A stretch of DNA of 44,154 nt from Crenobacter luteus (GTDB taxonomy: Bacteria > Pseudomonadota > Gammaproteobacteria > Burkholderiales > Chromobacteriaceae). Positions 1 through 7,337 of this stretch are shown here, piece after piece (positions within the stretch are counted from its first letter, which is position 1; the number at the start of each line of letters is the position of its first letter). Location: contig NZ_SLXG01000023.1 of assembly GCF_004345725.1 (NCBI RefSeq), positions 1 to 44,154 on the forward strand. Direction: 5' to 3'. A model generated the notes under the pieces. It was not told the DNA's origin. It searched no databases and was given only the letters and a program-made list of their open reading frames with translations. The position numbers were made by a program, and so were the translations under genes.

Positions 1-216
1 GCGGCCTCGGCCAACTACGTGCACACCAAGGCGACCGTGAACGGCGTCTCGGGCACCGCCAACGACTGGGCGCCGGGCCTGGGCGTCGGCGTCGGCTACA
101 AGCTGACCGACCGCGTCGGCGTGCGCGCCGGCTACGACCGCATCATGAACGTCGGCGACGGCGCGCAGAAAACCGACATGAACCTGTACAACGTCGGCCT
201 GACCGCGCGTTTCTGA
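1..216 (+). CDS. Outer-membrane beta-barrel protein, C-terminal fragment
   Basis: The frame is open from base 1, so only the last 71 codons of the gene are in the window. The visible part has alternating hydrophobic and polar residues typical of transmembrane beta strands, for example GLGVGVGYKLTDRVGVRAGY, and ends NVGLTARF. A C-terminal phenylalanine is the usual outer-membrane insertion signal recognised by the BAM machinery. The pattern fits the 8-stranded OmpA-like/OmpW-like barrels found widely in proteobacteria. The substrate or role cannot be told from this fragment. A strong hairpin terminator lies about 100 bases downstream. The first bases contain one copy of the CTCGGCCAAC word discussed in the findings. 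Confidence 0.75.
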   Translation, partial: AASANYVHTKATVNGVSGTANDWAPGLGVGVGYKLTDRVGVRAGYDRIMNVGDGAQKTDMNLYNVGLTARF

Positions 217-318
217 GCGGTCCGGCGGGAACCGCCGCCGGCCTGGTCAGTCTGATTCAGCAGTACCCCGCTTCATTGCAGTTTCTCCTCTCCGTGTAGT
301 GTTGTGTGAAAGCCTCTC

Positions 319-348
319 GGGCCGGTCCAGCGACCGGCCCCTTTTTTT
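319..348 (+). terminator. Intrinsic terminator
   Basis: An 8-bp perfect stem (GGGCCGGT, loop CCAGCG, ACCGGCCC) is followed by CTTTTTTT on the plus strand. It probably ends the transcript of the barrel gene at the left edge. It lies just beyond the 3' end of the convergent LysR gene. Confidence 0.85.
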
Positions 349-353
349 GGCCT

Positions 354-1292
354 TCAGCCGGCGGCGGGGAAGCGCTCGCGCGCGGCGAGCAGGAACTGGT
401 CGCGCAGCCAGCGGCAGTCGCTCGAATGGTGGGTGCGGTCGTGCCACAACAGGTAGTAGTGCATGCGCGGAAACTGGATCGGCACCGCGACGAGCTTGAG
501 CGGCAAGAAGCGCGCGTAGTGCTCGGCGAACAGGCGGGACGAGGTGAACACCATGTCGCTCTCGGCGACGAGGTAGGGGGCGAGCTGGAAGTAGGGCACG
601 CGCGCGACGACGTTGCGCTTGAGCTTTTCCTTCTTCAGGTAGGTGTCGATCACGCCGCGCTGACCGACCGCGTACGGCGTCGGCGCGAGGTGGTCGAGCG
701 CGAGGTATTCGTCGAGCGTCAGGCTGTCCTTGGCCGCCGGGTGGTCGGGCCGCATCATGCAGACGATGTCGTCGTCCAGCAGCGGCGCCATCCGCAGGTG
801 GCCGGGCGGCTCCGACCAGTTGCCGACCACGAGGTCGAGCTCGCCGTTCTCGAGGCCCTGGTCGTAGTCGTAGCGGTAGCCGAGCGAATGCAACACCAGC
901 TGCGCGTCGGGCGCCTTCTGGCGCACGTTGACCATGAAGTCGCGCAGCAGCTCGGGGCTCAGGTAGTCGGGCGTCGCGACGTTGAAGGTACGCGTGGTCT
1001 GCTGCGGGTCGAAGGCGCTGTTGTGCGCGACGATGCTCTCGAGCTGGTCGAGCGCGCTCTTGACCGGCTGGAAGAGCGACTCGCCGATGTCGGTCGGCGT
1101 CATGCCGTTGCGGCTCCGGACCAGGAGCGGGTCGCCGAAGATCTCGCGCAGGCGCTTGAGTGCAATGCTGACCGCCGGCTGCGACAGATTGAGGCGGCGC
1201 GCGGCGCGCGACACATTGCGTTCGGACAGCAGCGTGTACAGCACCCTCAGGTGCTGCACGTCGAGTGCTTCCCAGGTTTTCTTGCCAGACAT
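354..1292 (-). CDS. LysR-family transcriptional regulator
   Basis: A 312-residue protein of usual LysR length. The N-terminal winged helix-turn-helix is at about residues 10-70 (LRVLYTLLSERNVSRAARRL, then LSQPAVSIALKRLREIFGDP), followed by a periplasmic-binding-protein-like effector domain of the NodD/DntR type that runs to the C-terminus. The ATG at 1292 was chosen because AAGAGGAACG precedes it at good spacing; an upstream in-frame ATG at 1337 has no such site. The gene lies downstream of, and on the same strand as, the nucleobase permease, but a terminator at 1398-1428 separates them, so it probably has its own promoter. A role in controlling the permease/Tsx genes is possible but not shown by the sequence. 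The effector is unknown. Confidence 0.9.
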   Translation of the reverse strand: MSGKKTWEALDVQHLRVLYTLLSERNVSRAARRLNLSQPAVSIALKRLREIFGDPLLVRSRNGMTPTDIGESLFQPVKSALDQLESIVAHNSAFDPQQTTRTFNVATPDYLSPELLRDFMVNVRQKAPDAQLVLHSLGYRYDYDQGLENGELDLVVGNWSEPPGHLRMAPLLDDDIVCMMRPDHPAAKDSLTLDEYLALDHLAPTPYAVGQRGVIDTYLKKEKLKRNVVARVPYFQLAPYLVAESDMVFTSSRLFAEHYARFLPLKLVAVPIQFPRMHYYLLWHDRTHHSSDCRWLRDQFLLAARERFPAAG

Positions 1293-1397
1293 CGTTCCTC
1301 TTTCTCGCTCGGCGGCCAAAACCGCGCCAGCCCCCATGGTAACGCCCTATTTCTCCGCAGGGCATCCGGTCAACTACGTCCGCCGTCGGTGCCCGGC

Positions 1398-1428
1398 AAA
1401 AAAAAACCTCCGGCTTTACAGCCGGAGG
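1398..1428 (-). terminator. Intrinsic terminator of the permease gene
   Basis: On the minus strand a 9-bp perfect stem (CCTCCGGCT/AGCCGGAGG) with a short loop is followed by a run of nine T. It lies between the permease stop and the LysR start and should end permease transcription. Confidence 0.9.
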
Positions 1429-1458
1429 TGCCTATTAGGCGGAGGTTTGCGTGGGAAC

Positions 1459-2826
1459 TTATTCGGCACCGGCGCTGTGGGCGCTGTGCATCAATTCTTT
1501 CTCGATCTCTTCTTCGGTCTGCGCGCGGTTGAAGAAGGCGTTCAGCAGCACCGCCGAGACCGCGGCCAGCGTGATGCCGCTGTGGGTCAGCGGAGCCGTC
1601 CACGACGGCAGGCTGTGGAAGAAGTCCGGGGCCAGCATCGGGATCATGCCGAGGCCGACGCTGATCGCGACGATCAGCAGGTTGGTACGGCTCTCGAAGT
1701 TCACGCGCTGCAGGATCTTGATGCCGGTCGCGGCGACCATGCCGAACATGCAGATGCCCGCGCCGCCGAGCACCGCCTGCGGGATCGAGGCGATGATGGC
1801 GCCCATTTTCGGGAACAGGCCGAAGATCAGCAGGATCACGCCCGAGCACGCCACCGCCCAGCGGCTGCGCACGCCGGTCATGCCGACGAGGCCGATGTTC
1901 TGCGAGAACGAGGTATACGGGAAGGTGTTGAACACGCCGCCGATCACGGTACCGATGCCGTCGGTACGCAGACCGCGCGAGATGTCCTCGGCGTCGACCT
2001 TGCGTTTGCACAGCTCGCCGAGCGCGAGGAACATGCCGGTCGATTCGACCATCACCACGATCATCACCAGCGACAGCGAGATGATCGAACCGATTTCGAA
2101 CTGCGGCAGGCCGAAGTGGAACGGCATGATCGCGCTGAACCACGACGCCTCGTTCACATGGTCGAAGTGCACCATGCCCAGCGGCATCGCGACCAGGTAG
2201 CCGACGATCAGGCCGACCAGCACCGACACGTTGCCGAGGAAGCCGCGGCCGAACTTGCTGATCGCAAGGATCACCACCAGCACCAGCGTCGCCATGCCGA
2301 TGTTCTGGGCGGAACCGAAGTCGGCCGCCTTGGCGCCGCCGCCGGCCCAGGTGATGCCCACCTTGAGCAGCGTGATGCCGATCACCGCGATGATGGTGCC
2401 GGTCACCACCGGCGGGAAGAACCTCACCAGCTTGCCGAACACCGGCGCCACCAGCACCGTGAACAGGCCCGACGCGATCACCGCGCCGTAGATGTGGGTC
2501 AGACCGAGACCCGAGTTGGCCATCGCGACCATCGGGCCGACGGCGGCGAAGGTCACGCCCATGATCACCGGCATGCGGATGCCGAACTTCCAGATGCCGA
2601 GACACTGGATCAGCGTCACGATGCCGGCCGCGAACAGGTCGGCGTTGACGAGGTAGGCGATCTCGGCCGGCGACAGCTTCATCGCGCCGCCGACGATCAA
2701 GGGCACGGCGATCGCACCGGCGTACATCACCATCACGTGCTGCAGCGCCACCGGCAGCATCGTGCCCCACGGGAGCACCTGGTCGACCGGGTGCACGGTA
2801 TTCACGGTATTGCTTTGGGTACTCAC
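1459..2826 (-). CDS. NCS2-family nucleobase (xanthine/uric acid type) permease
   Basis: A 455-residue, very hydrophobic protein with 12-14 predicted membrane spans, the size of the nucleobase:cation symporter-2 (NAT/NCS2) family. Family features include the N-terminal QHVMVMYAG in the first membrane segment, repeated small-residue membrane segments, and VMVESTGMFLALGEL, which carries the conserved membrane glutamate of the substrate site. It imports a purine base (xanthine or urate) or uracil across the inner membrane with protons or sodium; the exact base cannot be told. The start is GTG at 2826, preceded by GAGGAG at proper distance. The Tsx-like channel gene ends 140 bases upstream on the same strand, so outer- and inner-membrane uptake steps are adjacent and perhaps co-transcribed. 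Confidence 0.92.
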   Translation of the reverse strand: MSTQSNTVNTVHPVDQVLPWGTMLPVALQHVMVMYAGAIAVPLIVGGAMKLSPAEIAYLVNADLFAAGIVTLIQCLGIWKFGIRMPVIMGVTFAAVGPMVAMANSGLGLTHIYGAVIASGLFTVLVAPVFGKLVRFFPPVVTGTIIAVIGITLLKVGITWAGGGAKAADFGSAQNIGMATLVLVVILAISKFGRGFLGNVSVLVGLIVGYLVAMPLGMVHFDHVNEASWFSAIMPFHFGLPQFEIGSIISLSLVMIVVMVESTGMFLALGELCKRKVDAEDISRGLRTDGIGTVIGGVFNTFPYTSFSQNIGLVGMTGVRSRWAVACSGVILLIFGLFPKMGAIIASIPQAVLGGAGICMFGMVAATGIKILQRVNFESRTNLLIVAISVGLGMIPMLAPDFFHSLPSWTAPLTHSGITLAAVSAVLLNAFFNRAQTEEEIEKELMHSAHSAGAE

Positions 2827-2966
2827 AAGAATCTCCTCATACTTTCCTGCTGCATCTCCCGCCCCGCAGCCCCCGTCTTGCCGCGGGTCCTGTCGGCCGT
2901 GGGCGGGCCTTCCTCAAGCGCCCGAAGGTATCGGCTCTCGCCTTACCTAAAGAGCACGCTAGCGTG

Positions 2967-3836
2967 TTACAGGTGCCATTCCAGATTCAGTGTAGGTGCG
3001 GTGGTCTTCAGACCCAGCCCCGGCTGGGCGCCGGTACCCGGATTGTTGCCGAACTTGTTGTGCCAGTACTCGTAGCCGACGCCCGCGTAGACGGTGTCCT
3101 TCTTGCCCGCCACCAGTTGGCCGACGTCGGCCATCAGCGAGGCGCGCATCAGGATTTCCTGCTTGGTGTTGTTGCCCTTGGTGCCGATGTAGTCGGCGAA
3201 GCCCTGGAACTTGAACGGTGCCGGACCGAGCTGGAACGGTGCCTTCCAGGCCAGGCTCAGCTGGTAGGTGTCGTCGAAGCGGATGTCTTTCTGCGTCGGC
3301 GCCAAGTTGTTGCGGTTCTTCTCGGTGCGGTAGAGCACGCTGAAGTCGGCGAAGCCGTTGTTCGGCAGGCCGAACTTCAGCGTCGGGCCGATCACGAACA
3401 TCTGCTTTTTCGGAGCGACCGCGGTGTTCTTGGTGTTCAGGTCGAAGCCGCCGGTGAGCGCGAGGTCCTTGACCGGGCCGAACGCGAAGCTCTGGCCGGT
3501 GACCTTGGACAGGTGCAGCTGGGTGCGGTAGGCAAGGTAGATTTCCTGCGCGCCGCTGCCGCCGTCGCCGCGGGTCGCGCCGTTGGCCGGATCCTTGTCG
3601 TCCGACATCAGCACGTCGACGTTGAAGAAGTTGCTGCCGTAGGCGTAGCCGCTGGCGTGGCCGAGCTGCACGACGTGCTTCTGGACGTCTTCCGGGTTGT
3701 TCGGCTCGTGGAAATCGGTTCCGTAGCGGTAGCCGATAAAGGTGTCGCTCCAGGTGGCGGCGGAAGCCGAACCGGCGGCGAGCAGCAGGGCGCTGCCGAA
3801 AAGGACACCGGCCTTGAGGGTGTGGCGTTGCTTCAT
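2967..3836 (-). CDS. Tsx/OmpK-family nucleoside-specific outer-membrane channel
   Basis: A 289-residue protein with a clear signal peptide (residues 1-26, cut after SASA). The mature part, starting ATWSDTFIGYRYGTDFHEPN, matches the Tsx/OmpK family of 12-stranded barrels that let nucleosides cross the outer membrane. It has alternating strand patterns throughout and ends in a strand-like LNLEWHL. AAGGAGA sits 8 bases before the ATG. The neighbour downstream is an NCS2 permease, which supports a role in purine or pyrimidine salvage. Upstream is a long AT-rich leader with two dyad repeats that could be operators. A 12-bp perfect palindrome (CACGCTAGCGTG) abuts the stop codon. Confidence 0.88.
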   Translation of the reverse strand: MKQRHTLKAGVLFGSALLLAAGSASAATWSDTFIGYRYGTDFHEPNNPEDVQKHVVQLGHASGYAYGSNFFNVDVLMSDDKDPANGATRGDGGSGAQEIYLAYRTQLHLSKVTGQSFAFGPVKDLALTGGFDLNTKNTAVAPKKQMFVIGPTLKFGLPNNGFADFSVLYRTEKNRNNLAPTQKDIRFDDTYQLSLAWKAPFQLGPAPFKFQGFADYIGTKGNNTKQEILMRASLMADVGQLVAGKKDTVYAGVGYEYWHNKFGNNPGTGAQPGLGLKTTAPTLNLEWHL

Positions 3837-4004
3837 CTAGTTTCTCTCCTTGGTGCTGAATGTGGCGGGTCAGTGACGCGGGGTCCCATGCCTGCCGCTT
3901 TGTTGTGCTGCCGATACTAGCAAGGAGCTTGAAAAGCCGCGCTCATAGGTTTTATTGATATTTTTTATATTTATGTATCTTTCCTAAAAGACACCGCCTT
4001 TCTT

Positions 4005-4040
4005 TGGAAAAGATTTCCACATTATGGAAACGACATTTCC
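4005..4040. promoter_or_regulatory. Pair of GGAAA/TTTCC dyads upstream of the tsx-like gene
   Basis: Two inverted repeats lie side by side: TGGAAA-AGA-TTTCCA (4005-4019) and GGAAA-CGACA-TTTCC (4026-4040). Their centres are 21 bp apart, two DNA turns, which is typical of cooperative repressor or activator sites. They lie about 170-200 bases upstream of the tsx-like start. The binding protein is unknown. Confidence 0.4.
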
Positions 4041-4051
4041 GCCAACCAGGT

Positions 4052-4093
4052 AAAGAAAATGGCCGATGCGTTACCACATCGGCCATTTTCTTT
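4052..4093. terminator. Strong bidirectional hairpin terminator
   Basis: A 17-bp perfect inverted repeat (arms 4052-4068 and 4077-4093, loop CGTTACCA) has A-rich 5' and T-rich 3' flanks, so it can end transcription in both directions. No protein gene ends next to it, which makes it an orphan terminator; it may belong to an unannotated small RNA. Confidence 0.75.
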
Positions 4094-4453
4094 TCGCCAT
4101 TTTGCTTCGCGTGAAGCGACCACTTTTATAAGAAAACATGCATAAGAACCGTGGTGCATCGGCCACAACCGCGCGCTTCCGGCGCCATCCGGCCGCCGTT
4201 CGGACAGCTTTCGTGGCGTGATTACCACGCAGGCGACGCGCAAAAACCTCCAGGCCCGACAGGCGATGTCCATCCGCCAGGATAGGCCGGGCCAGGAGCG
4301 GGCACCGACATGGCGCCGTGCAGGAGCGAAAGCCGCCCGCCCCGCGTGCAGCATGGGGGCGACGGATCGTCGCGAGCTTGCCGGCGCACACGGGCGCAAT
4401 CCTCCCGGCAGACCCGATCAGCCCGGTACGGCAGGAAATGACGTTTTATGAAA

Positions 4454-4481
4454 TTGTCAAAAACCTGATGGCGGCAATAAT
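4454..4481 (+). promoter_or_regulatory. Candidate promoter of the racemase gene
   Basis: TTGTCA at 4454-4459 and AATAAT at 4476-4481 with a 16-base spacer resemble -35 and -10 elements. They lie about 110 bases upstream of the racemase start in an otherwise GC-rich stretch. Confidence 0.4.
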
Positions 4482-4591
4482 TTTATCGTCATAACATGGC
4501 CGCGCCGTTCCGCTCGCGGGCCGCCAAAAGCCCCCCAGCGGGACGGCGATGACAAGCACCGGGACACCCCCGGACTGCAAAGGAGAACGAG

Positions 4592-5821
4592 ATGACCTTT
4601 ACCCGTACCCTGCTGGCCCTGTCGCTGGGTTTTGCCGTGCTGCAAGCCCCGGTGCATGCCGCACCGCCACAGTCGCTGAATAACGGCCAATCGGTACTGA
4701 ACGACAACAACAATAACGCCTGGCTGGAAATCGACGTGGCCGCGTTCGAACACAATATCCGCACCCTGCAGGCGGAACTGGGCGGAAAGTCGCAGCTGTG
4801 CGCGGTCATGAAGGCCGACGCCTACGGCCACGGCATCGGACTGCTGATGCCGTCGGTCATCCGGCTGGGCGTGCCCTGCGTCGCCGTGGCCAGCAACGAA
4901 GAAGCGCGCGTCGTGCGCGCCAGCGGCTTCAAGGGACGGCTGATCCGCGTCCGCACCGCCACGCTGTCCGAAGTGGAAGCGGCGCTGAAGTACGACATGG
5001 AAGAACTGGTTGGCAGCCTCGAATTCGCCCGTCAGGCCGCAACCGTCGCGCGTCAGCACCGCCGCACCTTGACGGTGCACCTGGGGCTGAACTCGGCCGG
5101 CATGAGCCGCAACGGGCTGGATCTGGGCAGCGAACAGGGCAAGCAGGACGCGCTGGCGCTGACCCGGCTGCCATTGCGCATCGCCGGCATCATGACCCAC
5201 TTCCCCGTCGAGGATAAGGACGAAGTCCGCAAGGGGCTGGCGGCATTCAACGCCGAATCGGAATGGCTGATCCGCGAAGCCAAGCTGGACCGCCGCAAGC
5301 TGCTGCTGCACGCGGCCAACTCCTTCGCCACGCTGGAGGTGCCCGAGTCCCGGCTCGACATGGTCCGTCCGGGCGGCGCGCTGTACGGCGACACCGTGCC
5401 GACTTACACCCAGTACCGTCCGCTGATGACGTTCAAGACCAAGGTCGCGTCCGTCAACCGCTATCCGGCCGGTAACACCGTCGGCTACGACCGCACCTTC
5501 ACCCTGAAGCGGGATTCGGTGCCGGCCAACCTGCCGCTGGGCTATTCGGACGGCTATCGCCGCACGCTCAGCAACAAGGGCTACGTACTGGTGAACGGCC
5601 AACGGGCACCGGTAGTGGGTCGGGTCTCGATGAACACCACGATGGTCGACGTCACCGACATTCCCGGCGTGAAGGCCGGCGACGAGGTGGTGCTGTTCGG
5701 CAAGCAGGGGGCGGCCGAAATCAGCCGCAACGAGATCGTCAGTCTCAGCGGCACCCTGCTGGTCGACCTGGGCACGAACTGGGACAACGCCAACCCCAAA
5801 GTCGCGCTGCGCCGCCGCTGA
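4592..5821 (+). CDS. alr: Periplasmic alanine/broad-specificity amino acid racemase
   Basis: A 409-residue PLP enzyme of the alanine racemase fold, longer than cytoplasmic Alr (about 360) because of an N-terminal signal peptide (residues 1-23, cut after PVHA) and a short linker. The PLP lysine is K74 in AVMKADAYGHG, and the second catalytic base is Y299 in NTVGYDRTF. HLGLNSAGMSRNGLDL and VGRVSMNTTMVDVTDI match the broad-spectrum racemases (BsrV/Bar group) that interconvert L- and D-amino acids such as Ala, Ser, Lys, Arg and Met in the periplasm. AAGGAGA precedes the ATG. The gene stands alone with its own probable promoter. Secretion argues against a housekeeping role in D-Ala supply for peptidoglycan; release of D-amino acids is the family-based alternative. 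Substrate range cannot be read from sequence. Confidence 0.9.
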   Translation: MTFTRTLLALSLGFAVLQAPVHAAPPQSLNNGQSVLNDNNNNAWLEIDVAAFEHNIRTLQAELGGKSQLCAVMKADAYGHGIGLLMPSVIRLGVPCVAVASNEEARVVRASGFKGRLIRVRTATLSEVEAALKYDMEELVGSLEFARQAATVARQHRRTLTVHLGLNSAGMSRNGLDLGSEQGKQDALALTRLPLRIAGIMTHFPVEDKDEVRKGLAAFNAESEWLIREAKLDRRKLLLHAANSFATLEVPESRLDMVRPGGALYGDTVPTYTQYRPLMTFKTKVASVNRYPAGNTVGYDRTFTLKRDSVPANLPLGYSDGYRRTLSNKGYVLVNGQRAPVVGRVSMNTTMVDVTDIPGVKAGDEVVLFGKQGAAEISRNEIVSLSGTLLVDLGTNWDNANPKVALRRR

Positions 5822-5843
5822 GCCTTCGCCCTGTGGCCACGGC

Positions 5844-5871
5844 CCGCCCGGGCGAGGGGGCGCCCGGGCGG
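5844..5871. terminator. GC hairpin between convergent genes
   Basis: An 11-bp perfect stem (CCGCCCGGGCG / CGCCCGGGCGG, loop AGGGGG) lies just after the racemase stop and before the 3' end of the convergent CpxP-like gene. There is no T run, so it may be a weak or Rho-assisted terminator or only a GC-rich palindrome. Confidence 0.35.
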
Positions 5872-5932
5872 CGTACCGCGCCGCCCCGAGAGAGAGGGGA
5901 AGGACGGCGCGGGCGTGGCCGGCGCGGGCGGC

Positions 5933-6427
5933 TTACGGGCGCTCGCCGCCGGGCTTGCCGCCGTGGCGGTGGTGGAAGCGGCCGTGCTCGCGCACCGAGG
6001 CGTCGAGCACCTGGCGCTGCTCGGCGCTCAGCGCGGCGGACAATTTGGCGGTCGCGTCGGCCAGTTGGCCGAGCTGGCGCGCGCGCTGGTTCATGTGCTC
6101 GGCACGCTCGCGCAGCACGGCTGCCGCGTCGGCCTTGTCGTCCGGCTTGGGCGGCGCCATGCGGCGCGCCTGCTCGAGCACCACCTGGCTGTAGGCCTTC
6201 CACGCCGCCTGCTGCGAGGCCTTGAGCTCGAGGCGGCCGGCGAGGCGGTCGAGACGCTTTTGCGCGAAGGCGACACGGTCGGCCTCGTCGACCATGCGGT
6301 GCGCCTTCATCCCTTCGGGATGCGGGCCCGGCTGGCTCAGCGCCGGCATGCAAACAGCGGCGAGCACCGCGCCGAGGGTCAGCGCGCCGATCGCACGGGA
6401 AACGGGGACGGTAAACGGGACTTTCAT
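5933..6427 (-). CDS. CpxP/Spy-family periplasmic stress protein
   Basis: A 164-residue protein with an N-terminal signal sequence (about residues 1-31, cut near PALS). The mature part is helical and charged, with two LTxxQ-like motifs, LELKASQQAAW and LSAEQRQVLD, that mark the CpxP/Spy/heavy-metal-sensor family of periplasmic chaperones and stress sensors. The C-terminus is rich in His and Gly (HGRFHHRHGGKPGG), which could bind metal. The start is fixed by AGGAGG seven bases before the ATG. It is transcribed divergently from the response regulator/kinase pair, the same layout as cpxP-cpxRA in enterobacteria, and a CpxR-type box lies between them. In that model it would dampen the kinase and be induced by the regulator. 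Confidence 0.82.
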   Translation of the reverse strand: MKVPFTVPVSRAIGALTLGAVLAAVCMPALSQPGPHPEGMKAHRMVDEADRVAFAQKRLDRLAGRLELKASQQAAWKAYSQVVLEQARRMAPPKPDDKADAAAVLRERAEHMNQRARQLGQLADATAKLSAALSAEQRQVLDASVREHGRFHHRHGGKPGGERP

Positions 6428-6526
6428 GATGTACCTCCTGCATTTGACGGGGGATCGATCGCTGTCGATCTGGGAGGTATTAAAGCAAGCCGATGTGAAT
6501 GGGCTTTGTCCTGTGCGCCGCTTTTT

Positions 6527-6542
6527 GTAAATCGCGTGTAAA
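6527..6542. promoter_or_regulatory. CpxR-type direct-repeat box
   Basis: GTAAA-TCGCGT-GTAAA is a direct repeat that matches the published CpxR site form, two GTAAA half-sites separated by 4-8 bases. It sits about 100 bases upstream of the CpxP-like start and 85 upstream of the response-regulator start, so it could control both and autoregulate the system. Confidence 0.55.
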
Positions 6543-6626
6543 AAATCGTCAACGGCGCGTTACACACGGGAACGAGGCGCGATGCGCGGGTATCCTTGCA
6601 GACAAGGATCCAGAAAGGGCCACCCC

Positions 6627-7337
6627 GTGCAAAACAAGCTGCTGGTCGTCGACGACGACCCCGAACTGTCCGCGCTCTTGTCCGACTACCTCGGCCAACA
6701 AGGCTACGCCGTCGTCCACGCCGGCGACGGCGACGCGATGCAGGCGGCGCTCGCGCGCGAGCCGTTCGACCTCGTCATCCTCGACGTGATGCTGCCCGGC
6801 GCCGACGGGCTGACGCTGTGCCGCGACCTTCGGGCGCGCTCGCGCCTGCCGGTGCTGATGCTGACCGCGCGCGGCGACGAGCTCGACCGCATCATCGGCC
6901 TCGAGATGGGCGCCGACGACTACCTGCCCAAGCCGTTCAACCCGCGCGAACTCTTGGCGCGCATCAAGAGCATCCTCAGGCGCACGCAGGAGACGGCCGG
7001 CGACGCCGCCGCGCCGCGCGCGCTCGTGTTCGCCGGCTGGACGCTCGATTTGTCCGCCCGCCACCTGGCCGGCGCCGACGGCGTGGTCACGCCGCTGTCG
7101 GCCGGCGAATTCCGGCTGCTGCAGGCCTTCGCCGAGCACCCGAGGCGCGTGCTCAGCCGCGACCAGCTGATGGAGGCGCTCGCCGGCCGCGACGCCGACC
7201 CGCTCGACCGCACCATCGACGTGATGGTCAGCCGGCTGCGCCGCCGCCTGAACGACGACGCGCGCGAACCGACGCTGATCAAGACGATACGCAGCGAAGG
7301 CTACGTACTGACCGCCGACGTGGAGCGCCGCGCGTGA
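6627..7337 (+). CDS. cpxR: OmpR/CpxR-family response regulator
   Basis: A 236-residue two-domain regulator. The receiver domain covers about residues 1-120, with the acidic pocket VVDDD near residue 10, phosphoacceptor D53 in VILDVMLPG, T80 and K102 in LPKPF. The C-terminal OmpR-type winged helix has the typical LLQAFAEHPRRVLSRDQLME and IDVMVSRLRRRL and ends near KTIRSEGYVL. The GTG at 6627 is chosen because AAAGG precedes it and family alignment starts there; a longer frame from 6582 adds 15 non-homologous residues. The next gene overlaps its stop by four bases. With the CpxP-like divergent gene and the GTAAA box the best match is CpxR; RstA-like or OmpR-like identity is possible. Confidence 0.85.
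   Translation: MQNKLLVVDDDPELSALLSDYLGQQGYAVVHAGDGDAMQAALAREPFDLVILDVMLPGADGLTLCRDLRARSRLPVLMLTARGDELDRIIGLEMGADDYLPKPFNPRELLARIKSILRRTQETAGDAAAPRALVFAGWTLDLSARHLAGADGVVTPLSAGEFRLLQAFAEHPRRVLSRDQLMEALAGRDADPLDRTIDVMVSRLRRRLNDDAREPTLIKTIRSEGYVLTADVERRA

Larger units (their letters stand above)
3837..4591. other. Long intergenic region without a supported protein gene
   Basis: About 750 bases separate the divergent tsx-like gene and racemase gene. It contains, left to right, an AT-rich stretch (3940-3995) that is probably the tsx promoter region, two GGAAA/TTTCC dyads, a strong bidirectional hairpin terminator, and the racemase promoter near 4454. The open frames across 4022-4451 have no start signals, no recognisable protein character and overlap each other on both strands, so I do not call them genes. 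Confidence 0.6.

Noticed and set aside
217-245. GC-rich inverted bases directly after the first gene as a terminator
   Set aside because: The arms are imperfect and no T run follows. The hairpin at 319-348 is far better.
982-3075. A 697-codon open frame on the plus strand opposite the permease and LysR genes
   Set aside because: It is antisense to clearly recognisable proteins, is very rich in Arg, His and Asp, and has no family features. High GC content keeps such frames open.
4022-4451. Three overlapping open frames of 77-125 codons in the gap before the racemase
   Set aside because: They overlap on both strands, include the hairpin terminator in their coding region, and have no ribosome site or recognisable protein feature.
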